Below are positions 22,528-31,440 of a stretch of 64,000 nucleotides of DNA, piece by piece. The notes under the pieces were generated by a model, which was given only the letters and a program-made list of their open reading frames with translations, did not search any database and had not been told where the DNA came from. Source of the stretch: Pyropia haitanensis (Eukaryota; Rhodophyta; Bangiophyceae; Bangiales; Bangiaceae); the NCBI GenBank assembly GCA_008729055.1, contig SDUX01000004.1:5968559-6032558 (forward strand), read 5' to 3'. How positions within the stretch are numbered: the stretch's first letter is position 1; each line of letters opens with the position of its first letter. The translations under genes and the position numbers were made by a program.

Positions 22528-23462
22528 GGGACGCCACGGCAGCCAGCTATGGCGCTGGCTGGCTGCGCTTTTGCGCTTTTTGTCGTGCAGGAGGGTACCG
22601 TCCCCTGCCGGCAACGTCGACTACAGTGGGACGCTACATCGCGTTCCATTGGCTGAAGGGCACTGTCCAGCCCTCCAGCATGCGGACCTACCTCTCACCC
22701 ATCCGCAAGCGGCACATTGCCGCGGGTTTTCCTAACCCCTGCTCGACGGACCTGGTCGCCGACGCGCTGGCGGGTTTCACCAACGCCTGGCTGGACTCCC
22801 ACGGCTCCAAGGCCAAGCGGGTGGCACTTCCTGCGACGGTCGCCTGGCGCCTAGCAAGGCTGGCCATGACGACGCAGAGTGCCACCATCCGCACGCGGTT
22901 GACCGCCGTGGTGGCACACTTCTTCATGTGCCGTCGAGCCAAGGACGTCCTCTCTCTCAAGGCGCAGGACGTCCAGGTGCTGGCTGACGGAGGCGTGTCG
23001 TTCCAGATCTGTCGGACCAAGACGGACGCCAAACGCCCTGGCGGAGAGCGTTTGGCGCACACCTTCCCCCCTATTACCTTTTCATCCATTCCCGACCTCC
23101 CTGTGCTTCTCCTGCGCCGCGCCCTAGCGGCCCACCGCAGCTACCACCGCCCTGACCAACGCCTTTTCCCCACGCCATCCGGTGACGCGGGCACCATCCT
23201 GTCCGGGTGGCTGCGCGCAGGGTTGACTATGTTGGGAGTGGAGCCGGCCGTCGGCACGGTCTACGCTAGTCACTCCTGCCGCAGCGGTGGGTGTACGGCT
23301 ATGCGGTCGGTCGGCATCGGGCTGGATGCCGTTGCCCAATGGGCAGGTATGACGGTCGAGACTCTGACCAAGAGCTACAACGATGCGTTGGCTGTCGCGA
23401 CCCCAGAGGCCCACTACTTTTTCGGGCGCCTTCTACCGCGGTCGCTGCAGCTGCCCGCGTGA
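22500..23462 (+). CDS. DIRS tyrosine recombinase
   Basis: This recombinase integrates the circular cDNA. Domain content begins near 22500 (LAELQVLSLRDATAASY, an N-terminal SAM-like helical domain). The catalytic part follows: first Arg in FFMCRRAKDVLSL (near 22930), a Lys-containing strand (ICRTKTDAKRPGG), the His-x-x-Arg box SHSCRSGG (near 23272) and the nucleophile Tyr in KSYNDAL (codon 23375-23377). The frame is open far upstream but has no ATG between the end of the polymerase domains and 22680. It overlaps the preceding frame in -1 register. It is therefore probably made by -1 frameshifting, re-initiation or a spliced message. The stop is at 23460-23462, just before repeat B1. Confidence 0.92.
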   Translation, partial: LAELQVLSLRDATAASYGAGWLRFCAFCRAGGYRPLPATSTTVGRYIAFHWLKGTVQPSSMRTYLSPIRKRHIAAGFPNPCSTDLVADALAGFTNAWLDSHGSKAKRVALPATVAWRLARLAMTTQSATIRTRLTAVVAHFFMCRRAKDVLSLKAQDVQVLADGGVSFQICRTKTDAKRPGGERLAHTFPPITFSSIPDLPVLLLRRALAAHRSYHRPDQRLFPTPSGDAGTILSGWLRAGLTMLGVEPAVGTVYASHSCRSGGCTAMRSVGIGLDAVAQWAGMTVETLTKSYNDALAVATPEAHYFFGRLLPRSLQLPA

Positions 23463-23479
23463 CGCCCGTGCTCCCTCTG

Positions 23480-23517
23480 ATGGCTACATGCGGCGTCGTG
23501 CTTGCGTCTCTGTTATG
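23480..23517 (+). repeat. Retrotransposon repeat B1
   Basis: This 38-bp copy of the right end (ATGGCTACATGCGGC...GTTATG) abuts A2 and shares its last TG with the first TG of A2. It therefore recreates the junction of right and left ends. Confidence 0.88.
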
Positions 23518-23796
23518 CTTCGTTATTTGTCGTCTCTTCACCGGGTAACTCCGATCGATTGACTGGGTCGTTGCGGCGAGCGAGGTACTCCTCATGAGTG
23601 GGAGAGGCGCCGACTGACACGACTGCCCAACCGGCAGGAGAGGGCTGCCGAGGAGAGGCGGGCTGTGTCGGGCGGCGGCGGCTGCGAGCCGAGCCGCAGG
23701 GCGGCGGCGGCTGCGCGCCGAGCCCCTTATCTACGACCCCGCCGCTCCTCCGTTCTCCCTCCCGCCGGGCCGGCACGTCCGTCGTCTTTCGCGCCT
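23516..23796 (+). repeat. Retrotransposon repeat A2
   Basis: Internal 281-bp copy of A1, offset by 4,983 bp. No mismatch was found in a base-by-base reading. Confidence 0.9.
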
Positions 23797-23937
23797 CCCA
23801 CCATCCTCCCTGCGCCCGTACCGCTGACGCACATCTTGTCGTCTTTCGTGGGCCACTCGGCCCCGCTCATGCTGGACATGTGCGGGGTGTGTACCATTGT
23901 ATTTTATCGTTTGTTTATCTTGGCCGCAACCCAAACG

Positions 23938-23943
23938 AATAAA
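23938..23943 (+). terminator. AATAAA polyadenylation signal of the retrotransposon
   Basis: A canonical AATAAA lies 11 bp before terminal repeat B2, in an AT-richer stretch near the right end. This is where a full-length transcript would have to end. Confidence 0.5.
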
Positions 23944-23953
23944 CACATTGTCA

Positions 23954-23991
23954 ATGGCTACATGCGGCGTCGTGCTTGCGTCTCTGTTATG
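23954..23991 (+). repeat. Retrotransposon terminal repeat B2
   Basis: This 38-bp right end is identical to B1. It is separated from A2 by 157 bp of unique sequence. Host sequence resumes with GAAAGAAATGG. Confidence 0.85.
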
Positions 23992-24706
23992 GAAAGAAAT
24001 GGACGCGATGGACCCCCCCCCCCCTCCGCCCGCCCTCTCCTCCTACACCGCACGGTGGCCGTGCTGCATGCACCCTACACGCTACCGCACGGCGGCGCGT
24101 CACGCGCCGGGCGCCGCCATCGGAAGGCACCAGCGGCGGCGTTGTGGGGGGGGTCGGGGGGGGGGGCGGGGGGGGGGGGGGAGGCGGCCGCCGTTGGCCA
24201 GCCGGCCGCGGCCGCCTGGCGCCGCCCGCCACGGGCCGTCGCTGACCGCGGCGGCCGTCGCGGTGCCGCCCGCGGGCCCCGCCGCGGCAGCCGGGCTTAC
24301 CTCTCCCCCCCGAGCGTGGCTCCCCTCCGCCTGCCCCCCACGTCCGCCGTTGCCACCCCTTGCTTGCGCTGCCCCCCCGGGGGAACGGAACCGCCGCCCT
24401 CCCTGCCGTGCGTCGTCGTCGTCTCGCCGCTGCTGGCCCTGTTGCGGCGGCGCCCTCGGCCCGGTCGTGCCACACCCCTGCTCGCTTGGGTTTTCCTATC
24501 CGCGCCTTGGTCACCCGCGCGGGGTTACGGGGCGGTCGGCTGCCGCCGCGTCCGTTGCCGCTACCGCTCACCCTCCCACGGCTGTGGGCGTTTTCCTCCA
24601 CCACCTCCCACGCTACCCCCCCCCCCCCCACCCCCCCCCCCCCCACTTGGTTTTTTTTTTTTTTTTTCTGTGTCCCCCTTTCCCGCCCCGCGATCCCGCC
24701 GCCGCC
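23992..24706. other. Upstream region of the hydrolase gene
   Basis: This is the right half of the split intergenic space. It has a G-run at 24147-24183 and increasing pyrimidine content toward the gene. No gene is seen. Together with 17876-18532 the pre-insertion spacer would be about 1.37 kb. Confidence 0.6.
24594..24704 (+). promoter_or_regulatory. C-run/T17/CT-rich tract before the hydrolase gene
   Basis: Two C homopolymers and a T17 run (24651-24667) are followed by a CT-rich leader ending in GCCGCC before the ATG at 24707. Uninterrupted T runs are rare in this DNA and typical of nucleosome-poor promoters; the role is inferred. Confidence 0.5.
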
Positions 24707-25669
24707 ATGTCCGCGGCGCCAGCCGTTGGCCCAACCGGCGCCCCCCGGCGACGGCGGCCGCCACCGCCACGCCGCCGCCGTCGCCGCCGCGCCGCGACCG
24801 CCATGACGGTGGCGGTGACGGCGGCAGCGGCGGCGGCGGTGGCGGTGCTCGCCGCGGCGGTCGCCGCGCCGACGCCCGCCGCGGCGGCGCTGTCCGCGTC
24901 GGCGTTTCTCGACAGCCTGCCGTCCCCCCCCCGCTCCCGTGGCGACACGCACGGCGGCCCCGGCGCGGCGCTCGCCGCCGCCCCCCGCCGTGGTGGCTCC
25001 ACCACCCCCGCCGGCCGCCCCGCGGGCGTCATTGTGCTGCACGGCTCGGGCTCGAGCGGCGAGCAGACGCTCGGCATCCTCCGCGCGGTGCTGCTGCTGG
25101 CGCCACGGCTGCCGACGTACACCCACTTTGTCGCGCCAACGGCGGTGCGGGTGGACGGCACGGAGGGCTCCTGGTTCGCCTCGTCCCGCAACGCGTCGGC
25201 GCCCGGCGGGCGCACGTTTGACGCCGCCACCCTCGACGCTGCCGCCGCCCGCGTCGAGGCGATTGTGGCGAATGAGGTGGCGCGGGGGGTGCCCCGGTCA
25301 CGGCTGGCGCTGGTCGGCTTCTCGCAGGGCGGCGCGCTCGCACTCGAGGTCACCCGCCGGCTGGCGGCGGGCTCGGCTGGCGGCGGCGGCGGCGGCGGCC
25401 CGCTGGCGGGCATTGTCATTGGCGCCGGCTTTGTGGCCGGCCCGGGCCGGTGGGCGGGCCTGTCCAACGCCCGCGGGGAGGTGCTGATGGTGCACGGCGG
25501 GCGGGATACGGTCGTGCCGCTGGCGGCGGCGCGGCAGAGCGCGGCGGTGGTGCGGCGCGCGGGCTACGCGGTGACGCTGGAGGTGCTGCCCGAGGAGGGG
25601 CACCTGATTACGAGCCCGGCGGCGGTGGGGCAGGCGCTCTCCTTTTTGACGCGCGTGCTGCCACCGTGA
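24707..25669 (+). CDS. Acyl-protein thioesterase / carboxylesterase-like hydrolase
   Basis: This is an alpha/beta hydrolase of the phospholipase/carboxylesterase (APT/LYPLA) family, 320 residues in one clean frame. In acyl-protein thioesterases the family removes palmitate from proteins. The fold start VIVLHGSGSSGEQTLGIL supplies the oxyanion loop. The nucleophile Ser is in LVGFSQGGALAL (near 25320). The acid is Asp in VHGGRDTVVPL (near 25503) and the His is in LPEEGHLITS (near 25598). An Arg-rich stretch followed by a hydrophobic Ala/Val segment (residues about 10-60) precedes the enzyme domain; it could be an organelle leader or a signal-anchor, which cytosolic APTs lack. The start follows the pyrimidine tract. 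An AATAAA lies 80 bp after the stop. Confidence 0.85.
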   Translation: MSAAPAVGPTGAPRRRRPPPPRRRRRRRAATAMTVAVTAAAAAAVAVLAAAVAAPTPAAAALSASAFLDSLPSPPRSRGDTHGGPGAALAAAPRRGGSTTPAGRPAGVIVLHGSGSSGEQTLGILRAVLLLAPRLPTYTHFVAPTAVRVDGTEGSWFASSRNASAPGGRTFDAATLDAAAARVEAIVANEVARGVPRSRLALVGFSQGGALALEVTRRLAAGSAGGGGGGGPLAGIVIGAGFVAGPGRWAGLSNARGEVLMVHGGRDTVVPLAAARQSAAVVRRAGYAVTLEVLPEEGHLITSPAAVGQALSFLTRVLPP

Positions 25670-25749
25670 GGTGGGGGGGGAGGGGGGGGCGGTGCCGACG
25701 GCGCCGCGTGGGGTGGGTCGGGCACCACCATCAACCTCACAGCAGAAGA

Positions 25750-25755
25750 AATAAA
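25750..25755 (+). terminator. AATAAA polyadenylation signal of the hydrolase gene
   Basis: AATAAA sits 80 bp past the stop codon in a short AT-rich patch (AGAAATAAAAATAATAC) in otherwise GC-rich DNA. Confidence 0.6.
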
Positions 25756-26939
25756 AATAATACACAAGATACTCGGCACGGCAGCAGCGGACACGGGGCG
25801 GGGAGAGGGGGTGGATTGCTGCGGCAGCGGCCGACGGCGTGCGCAATGGGCTCGGGCGCAGCCGCAGAGGGGGTTTACGCGCCCCCCCCCCCTCTGGTCG
25901 GCGTAGTGTCCGTACGAACAGCCGGCCCGCCCACGCTTCTCCACTGCCACACTGTCCCGTGAAGGAAGGGCTGACGGTGGGCAACGAAACGGTGGGGTGG
26001 GACAGAGGGGAGTGGTACCTGGGAAGGTGCGACAGAGTAGGGATTCCCCTGGCATACCAGCCGTGTACCGTGCCCAACTTGCCGTCTTTGCGCACACCCC
26101 CATCGCGCACACCATCCACGTGGCGAGCCGACCACGCGCAGCGCCATGCACGGAGCGCTGCGGTGCCCCTACACCCAGCGTCGGCAAGTTGCCCAAGGTG
26201 GTGGCGAGCGGAGACGGGCAGCCCACACACCGGGGATTAAAACGTAGGCATACCCTCTCTTCCGCACACCTGCCTTCCACAACGGCCGACCCCCCGTCGC
26301 CTCACCCCGTCCCCGACGCCCCCAGCCTGGAGAGCCCACCCCGCGGGTGAGAGGCACCAGCACGGGGTACACCAATATCCCAGTGTGAAGGTCGACACAT
26401 CTGGCAGCACAGGCAGCACAGGGTCCCAGCAGGGGGGGTTGGTCGCACACGGCCCGGCCCGTCTCCGACGGGAGCAGTGCGCGCCGCGCCCGGCCACAGT
26501 GGCCGAGGACTGTCCGTGCTCCAGAGGCTTCCTCCCAGCGACGGCTACGGGCGAGGGTAGTGAAACACCGAAGGATCGAACGCGCGTCCGTGGGCAAGTG
26601 GTGTCGGTGATTAGAAACTTTCCGACTGTGCTAGAAGGGCCTCTCGTGATGGCAAACAGCTTTTGACCACATTACTGATATGTGAAACAATTCGAAGCCA
26701 ATAAAAATGCTCTCAACATATTTCAGAGCCCAGTCATTGATTGGACAGCATTGCGACAGAAAGTGTTGCCAATGTCCAAACTGTTTGTCGACTCAACTCA
26801 CGAAACACAAAAGTTGGCCAGGGCGCTCCAAAATATTTGAGTCGGTGGGCGTGCTCCCTCGTGTCGTTGACCGAAGGTGTTGCGGTGCTGTGCACACCGC
26901 GCTCGCAGCCAACGCCGCGTGCTGCTACTTTCGCGTTCG

Positions 26940-27088
26940 CCTTCCCCCTGTCCGCTCCTCTCTGGTGCTTCTCCCCTTTTTTCGCTTGGTTCCCCTCCCT
27001 CGCTTCACTGCAATCTCAACGCCGTCTCTCTCCCCCTGCTCTGCTTCTCTTCTTTGCCCTTCCCCCGTTGCCACCCCCCCCCCGCCCG
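26940..27088 (+). promoter_or_regulatory. CT-rich tract before CWC15
   Basis: About 150 bp of strongly pyrimidine-biased sequence with a C-run just before GCCCGCC and the ATG at 27091. This is the T-rich version of the tract seen before other genes. Confidence 0.45.
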
Positions 27089-27090
27089 CC

Positions 27091-28070
27091 ATGACGACCG
27101 CCCACCGGGCCACGTACAAGCCCGCCCGCGGCGCGACCGCGTCGGCCGGCCGCTCGCTCGTCCGCTCCGCGGCCGTGTCGGGCCGCGACGGCGTCAACCA
27201 TACGGTGCTCAAGAAGCGGGACCGGCTGCTGCCGCTGGGCGCGTCGCTCGACTCGGACGAGGAGGCGGGCGCCGGCGGCGACGCGGCGGTGACCGGCGCG
27301 ATCGGCGGCCTCGTTGACGTTGGCGGCGGCACGGGCGCGGGCGCGCCGCTGCGGCGGCGCAAGCGGCCGGCGCTGCCGCCGCCGACGGCGGCCGCAGAGG
27401 TGGCCGCCGCCGCCGCGCGGTACGCGGACGCGGACGCGGACGTGGCGTTTAGTAGTGACGACAGTGACGGGGAGGACGGAGGGGGGGGGGGGCGACGCCG
27501 CCGGCGGGGGGACGGGGCGGCCGCCGCGGGAGCGGCGGCGGGTGCGCTGGCCGAGCGTCGGGGGGAGGGGGGTGGCGGCGGTGGGGGGGCGGGGGGGATG
27601 GCGGCGGTGACGCGCGTCCCGGCAACGGCCGAGCCGCTCGCGCTGGTGGCGAGGACGGGGACGTTAGCGACGGCAACGACGACGATGACGACGATGACAG
27701 TGATGACGATGACGACGACGACGACGACGCGGAGCTGCTGCGGGAGCTCGAGCTCATCAAGGCGGAGCGGGCGGCGGAGCGGGCGCGCGCCGCCGCCGAC
27801 GCGGACGCCGACGGCGACGGCGGCGACGGCGATGGCGGCAGCAGCGCCGGCGGCCTCCTCGGCGACAACCCGCTGCTGGCCGACACGGCCAGCGTCGCCG
27901 CGTCGGACGCGGGCACGGCCGCGACGGCGTACCGGGTGCAGCGGCGGTGGGACGATGACCTTGTGTTCCGGCACCAGACGCGGGGGCAGGCGCCGCCGGT
28001 CAAGCGGTTCATCAACGATACGGTGCGCAACGACTTTCACCGCCGCTTCCTGGACAAGTACATCCGGTGA
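27091..28070 (+). CDS. CWC15: CWC15, spliceosome (Prp19/NTC-associated) subunit
   Basis: Cwc15/Cwf15 is a small, mostly disordered protein bound to the Prp19-associated core of the active spliceosome in the nucleus. Both conserved ends are visible. The N-terminus is MTTAHRATYKPARG (27091 on). The C-terminal half has an acidic run followed by AELLRELELIKAERAAERA (near 27730), then DNPLLADT, RRWDDDLVFRHQTRG and the terminal KRFINDTVRNDFHRRFLDKY (near 27995-28062). The two parts lie in different frames, and the change falls in G-runs near 27545-27600. Similarity is collinear, so a run-length error is likely. The middle is expanded with Gly/Ala/Asp. Confidence 0.92.
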
Positions 28071-28711
28071 GGGGCGAGACGAGGTGCAGCGCGGCGGGGT
28101 GTGGAGGTGCGGCAGAGGGAGACGCGCCACGGGTGGGCGTGCGGTTGGGTGCGGTGGGGACACCCGTGGGCCTTTGTTGCGTGTACACGCCGTGATTGCT
28201 CTGCGGCTGTGGAGGGCCCCCCTGATGGACGGGGGTGTGCCACTGCTCGGTGGGCGGGGGCTCGCGGAAGCGTCTCGCCGCTGGTCAGACCAAGGGCGAC
28301 AGCGCGCTAGCGCACAAGACACGAAACGCATGCGGGCGGCCACATCGGGCGAGGCGCGCTCGACCCGACGCGGGGCCGTCACGGGCGTCCGTAGGCGGCG
28401 ACGCGGGCGGGGCGGGGTGCCCTCGCGCCGCGGCTGCCGCGGTGGAGGGGGGGCGGATGGTGGTGACGGCGGCGGCGGCGGCGCGGTGGGGAAGGGCAGA
28501 GGGAAAGGCGGAAGGGGGGATGACGGGGGGGACGCGCCTGCCACACGAGCCGCCATGTAGCAGGGCAGGGTGGCGAGTGGGCCCGGCCAGGGAGAGGGTG
28601 CAGGGGGGGAAAGGCGGCGAGCAGCTGCCCACCCCCGGTCTGGCTGGCGGGCCCGCGGGCCAGGCGCGGAGTAAAGTACAAGGGTAATGTTGACGCCCTA
28701 CCCCCCCCCGC
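28071..28711. other. Intergenic between convergent CWC15 and GMP synthase ends
   Basis: Purine-biased on the CWC15 strand after its stop. A C-run (28700-28709), which is a G-run on the GMP synthase strand, immediately follows that gene's stop. No gene is recognised. Confidence 0.6.
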
Positions 28712-30289
28712 CTACAGCCACTCAATCGTCCCAGGTGGCTTGCTCGTAATGTCGTACGTCACGCGGTTGACGCCCCGCACCTCATTGACGATGCGCGTGG
28801 ATACGCGCCGCAGCAGCGGCGTCGGCAGGTCAAACCAGTTGGCGGTCATAAAGTCCGACGTCTCCACCGCCCGCAGCGCAATCACCTCCTCGTACGTGCG
28901 GCAGTCGCCCATCACGCCGACCGCCTTGACCGGCAGCAGCACCGCAAACGCCTGCCCGATTTGGTCGTACAGCCCCGCGGACCGGAGCTCCTCAATGTAG
29001 ATGGCATCCGCGTCGCGGAGGACGGCCAGCCGCGCGGGCGTAACGTCCCCGAGGATGCGGATGGCCAGGCCCGGGCCGGGGAAGGGGTGCCGCCCCACCG
29101 ACGCCGCCTCGATGCCGAGGACGAGGCCGAGCGCGCGGACCTCGTCCTTGAAGAGGAACCGCAGCGGCTCGATGAGCTGCAGCTTCATGTGGGCGGGCAG
29201 CCCGCCGACATTGTGGTGGGTCTTGATGGTCGCGGACGGCCCCTTGTGGCTGATGGACTCGATGACGTCGGGGTAGAGGGTGCCCTGGAGGAGGAACGCG
29301 GCGTCCACCTTGGACGCCTCCGCGTCAAACAGGTCGATAAACGTGTTGCCAATGATCTTGCGCTTGCGCTCGGGCTCCACCACCCCCTCCAGGCGGGAGA
29401 GGAACGTCGCCGCCCCGTCAATGGTCGTCAACGACACGCCACACTTGTCGTGGAGGCGGGCGACAACCTCCGCGACCTCGCCCTTGCGCAGCAGCCCATT
29501 GTCCACGAGGAACGCGCGGAACTGGTCGCCAATCGCCCGCTGCAGCAGCACCGCCGCGACCGTCGAGTCCACCCCCCCCGACACCGCGCCAATGACCACG
29601 CCGTCCCCGACGCGCGCGCGGATGTGGGCGACCGCCTCGGCGACAAAGTCCGACATTGTCCAGTCCCCGCTGCACCCACACACCGCCCGCGTCCAGTTGC
29701 GCAGCAGCGCCGTCCCGTGGTCGCTGTGGGTAACCTCGGGGTGGAACTGGAGGCCGTACCACCGCCGCGCCGCGTCGCCCACCGCCGCGGCCTCCGTGTT
29801 GGCCGTCGACGCGAGCACCGCAAAGCCGTCGGGCAGCGACGCGAGCTTATCCCCGTGGCTCATCCACGCCGTAAAGGTGGGCGGGAAGCCGACAAAGAGC
29901 GGCGACGCCGCGCCATCGTCGGTGGCGAGCGTCACCGCCGCGTGGCCAAACTCCTTCTTGTCGCCCGCCACGACGGCGCCGCCGGGGAGGTGGTGCGCCA
30001 GCTCCTGCAGCCCGTAGCAAATGCCCAACAGCGGGATACCCAGCTCCAACACCCCCGCGTCCATGTGCGGCGCGCCCGCCTCGTACACCGACGACGGGCC
30101 GCCCGACAGCACAATGCCCTTGGGCGCCAGCCCGCCCACGGCCGCCGCGGGCGTATCGTACGCGAGGAGCTCACAGTAGACGTTGACCTCCCGCAGCCGC
30201 CGCGCGATGAGGTGCGTGTACTGGGAGCCAAAGTCGAGGATGACGACCAGCTCGTGGTGGCGCTCCAGCTCCGACGCCAGCGACGCCAT
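28712..30289 (-). CDS. GUAA: GMP synthase (glutamine-hydrolysing)
   Basis: The enzyme converts XMP, ATP and glutamine to GMP, the last step of guanine nucleotide synthesis. It has 525 residues in one unbroken frame, the usual length. The glutamine amidotransferase domain comes first: VVILDFGSQYTHLIARR, the nucleophile Cys in LLGICYGLQELAHH, and the His/Glu pair in LQFHPEVTHSDHG. The ATP pyrophosphatase domain follows with the P-loop GAVSGGVDSTVAAVLL. The dimerisation domain has FPGPGLAIRILGD and ends RVTYDITSKPPGTIEWL. All key residues are present. The ATG at 30289 (GCGGCCATGGCG) directly follows the C/T-rich leader. This gene and the hydrolase show that long host frames can be clean where homopolymers are absent. 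Confidence 0.98.
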   Translation of the reverse strand: MASLASELERHHELVVILDFGSQYTHLIARRLREVNVYCELLAYDTPAAAVGGLAPKGIVLSGGPSSVYEAGAPHMDAGVLELGIPLLGICYGLQELAHHLPGGAVVAGDKKEFGHAAVTLATDDGAASPLFVGFPPTFTAWMSHGDKLASLPDGFAVLASTANTEAAAVGDAARRWYGLQFHPEVTHSDHGTALLRNWTRAVCGCSGDWTMSDFVAEAVAHIRARVGDGVVIGAVSGGVDSTVAAVLLQRAIGDQFRAFLVDNGLLRKGEVAEVVARLHDKCGVSLTTIDGAATFLSRLEGVVEPERKRKIIGNTFIDLFDAEASKVDAAFLLQGTLYPDVIESISHKGPSATIKTHHNVGGLPAHMKLQLIEPLRFLFKDEVRALGLVLGIEAASVGRHPFPGPGLAIRILGDVTPARLAVLRDADAIYIEELRSAGLYDQIGQAFAVLLPVKAVGVMGDCRTYEEVIALRAVETSDFMTANWFDLPTPLLRRVSTRIVNEVRGVNRVTYDITSKPPGTIEWL

Positions 30290-30303
30290 GGCGGCCGCGT
30301 GGC

Positions 30304-30480
30304 GTGGAAGGGGGGAGGGGGAGGGGGGGGGGGGGGGAAGGGGGGGTGCGGACCACCGCCGAGATGGCGGCGGGGGGGGGGGGGGGGGCAGACGGGGGTG
30401 GAAAAAAAAAAAAAAAAAAAAGGGGGTCGACGGGAGCGGCGGCAGCGGGGGAATGGCGGGGGGGGGGGGGGCGGGGGGGG
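30304..30480 (-). promoter_or_regulatory. C-run and T20 tract before GMP synthase
   Basis: Read on the coding strand: several C homopolymers, then T20, then C-runs ending at the GCGGCC before the ATG. This is the same architecture as before the hydrolase gene at 24594-24704. Confidence 0.5.
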
Positions 30481-30514
30481 GTGCAGCGCGCGGGCGGAAC
30501 CGGCGCGGACGGCC

Positions 30515-30612
30515 GCGGCGGTGATCACTGGCCCCGGCGATGATCACTGGCCGCGGCGGTGGTCCCTGGCCGCGGCGGTGGTCCCTGGCCGCGGCGGCGG
30601 TGACTGGCCGCG
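30515..30612. repeat. 19-bp tandem repeat, about five units
   Basis: Units of the form CGGCGGTGGTCCCTGGCCG are repeated with GATCACTGGCC and GTGACTGGCC variants. It lies 230-320 bp upstream of the GMP synthase start, so it could hold repeated factor sites. The role is unknown. Confidence 0.7.
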
Positions 30613-30775
30613 ACGAGCGGTGGCGCGATGTGGCCGGCGGCGGCCGAGGGCGCCGCGGCCGGCACCGCGCGGCGCGCGGACCGCCGGGGATCCCCGCGGC
30701 GGCGGTTTCCACGCGGCCGGCCGGCCGCCAACGGCCGCAACCGGTGCCGCGGCACGGCCGTGGATGGACCGGCCC

Positions 30776-30782
30776 GTCCCGC
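30776..30782. repeat. Target-site duplication, left copy (GTCCCGC)
   Basis: The 7 bp GTCCCGC directly before TAAGG recur directly after CCTTA at 31545-31551. Confidence 0.8.
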
Positions 30783-30890
30783 TAAGGATGGCACTTAACG
30801 ATCGTTAAGAAAAACCTTACCGAGTTAACGATCGTTTAACGACTTTAACGATGTCGTTTAACGACTTTAACGACCCACCATACCGACGTA
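30783..30890. repeat. Left subterminal TTAACGA array
   Basis: Contains TTAACGATCGTTAA (a perfect palindrome) and further TTAACGA / TTTAACGACTTTAACGA words within about 100 bp. Probably the transposase-binding end of the element. Confidence 0.75.
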
Positions 30891-30939
30891 TTTGTTAACT
30901 ACTTACATTGTACTCCGAAAACGAGTTTGTCACTTGCAG

Positions 30940-31440
30940 TCCCTCACCCCAACTCTACTGGGTGCGCAGCTCCCGCCAGTCTGCTGATAGAACGGACACT
31001 TCCGCGGGTGGGGGACCATCTTGTCTCTGCGGCCGTGCACCGGCGCGGCGGGCGGTACAACCGGCAGCTTGGAGAGGGCGGCCTCGTCCCCATCGCACGC
31101 CTCCGCGTCCCGCAGGTACTGTTGGTGGGCTGCCTCGCAGGCGCGGCAGAAGGCAACTCAATAGTTGGTCGCCTTTCCATCGCCGTCCAGCACGTGGTCG
31201 CTAGTTTTGCAAAAGGCAGCCCACAGGTCCATGTAGCTGCTCAGAGGCGCCCGGAAGCGACGACAAGGAAGAGTAGTGGTGCAGCCTGCGCCGGTGGCCT
31301 CGTTGGTCGCAGGAGCGCGCGGAGGGCAGCCGCGAAGTCAGCAATCCGGACCCTCAAGTCTTGGACTGAGCGCGCATGTGGCACCGTCCTCCAGAATTGC
31401 ACTGCCCGATATGTAAATACACAGGCGCCGGGAATTAACG
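30940..31440 (-). pseudogene. Decayed BED-like zinc-finger protein remnant inside the transposon
   Basis: Read on the minus strand, one frame gives AVQFWRTVPHARSVQDLRVR (from about 31400). A second frame gives SSYMDLWAAFCKTSDHVLDG, an in-frame stop (near 31158), then FCRACEAAHQQYLRDAEA and HGRRDKMVPHPRKCPFYQQ (ending near 30950). Cys-x2-Cys with a distant His-x3-Cys is the BED finger pattern used by hAT transposases. The stop and the frame change mean no intact product. No transposase catalytic core is present. Family assignment rests on the finger and the surrounding element, so it is moderate. Confidence 0.55.

Larger units (their letters stand above)
18533..23991 (+). mobile_element. DIRS-type tyrosine-recombinase retrotransposon, apparently complete
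   Basis: The element carries a Gag-like frame, a reverse transcriptase/RNase H/methyltransferase-like frame and a tyrosine recombinase, all open. Its ends are split direct repeats, not LTRs. A1 (18533-18813) is repeated as A2 (23516-23796), with no difference that I can find. B1 (23480-23517) is repeated as B2 (23954-23991). B1 and A2 overlap by TG and so form an internal copy of the joined ends, as expected for the circular intermediate of PAT/Ngaro-type elements. No target-site duplication is visible, which is normal for recombinase-mediated insertion. An AATAAA at 23938-23943 precedes the right end. Its composition is plainly less GC-rich and almost free of homopolymers, unlike the host genes. 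Confidence 0.92.
25670..27090. other. Intergenic between hydrolase and CWC15 genes
   Basis: A G-run follows the hydrolase stop (25672-25691). An AATAAA polyadenylation signal is at 25750-25755. The middle is mixed-composition DNA without recognisable coding. An AT-richer patch at about 26590-26850 is also unassigned. A CT-rich tract (about 26940-27088) leads into CWC15. Confidence 0.6.
30290..30782. other. Upstream region of GMP synthase
   Basis: On the coding strand of GMP synthase this is C-runs (30304-30380), a T20 tract (A run at 30402-30421) and further C-runs to 30480. A 19-bp repeat array follows (30515-30612). It ends at the target-site copy of the hAT-like element. Confidence 0.6.

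Noticed and set aside
18533..23991. LTR retrotransposon
   Set aside because: The repeats are split (A1...B1-A2...B2), not two terminal copies, there is no integrase core or protease, and a tyrosine recombinase is present.
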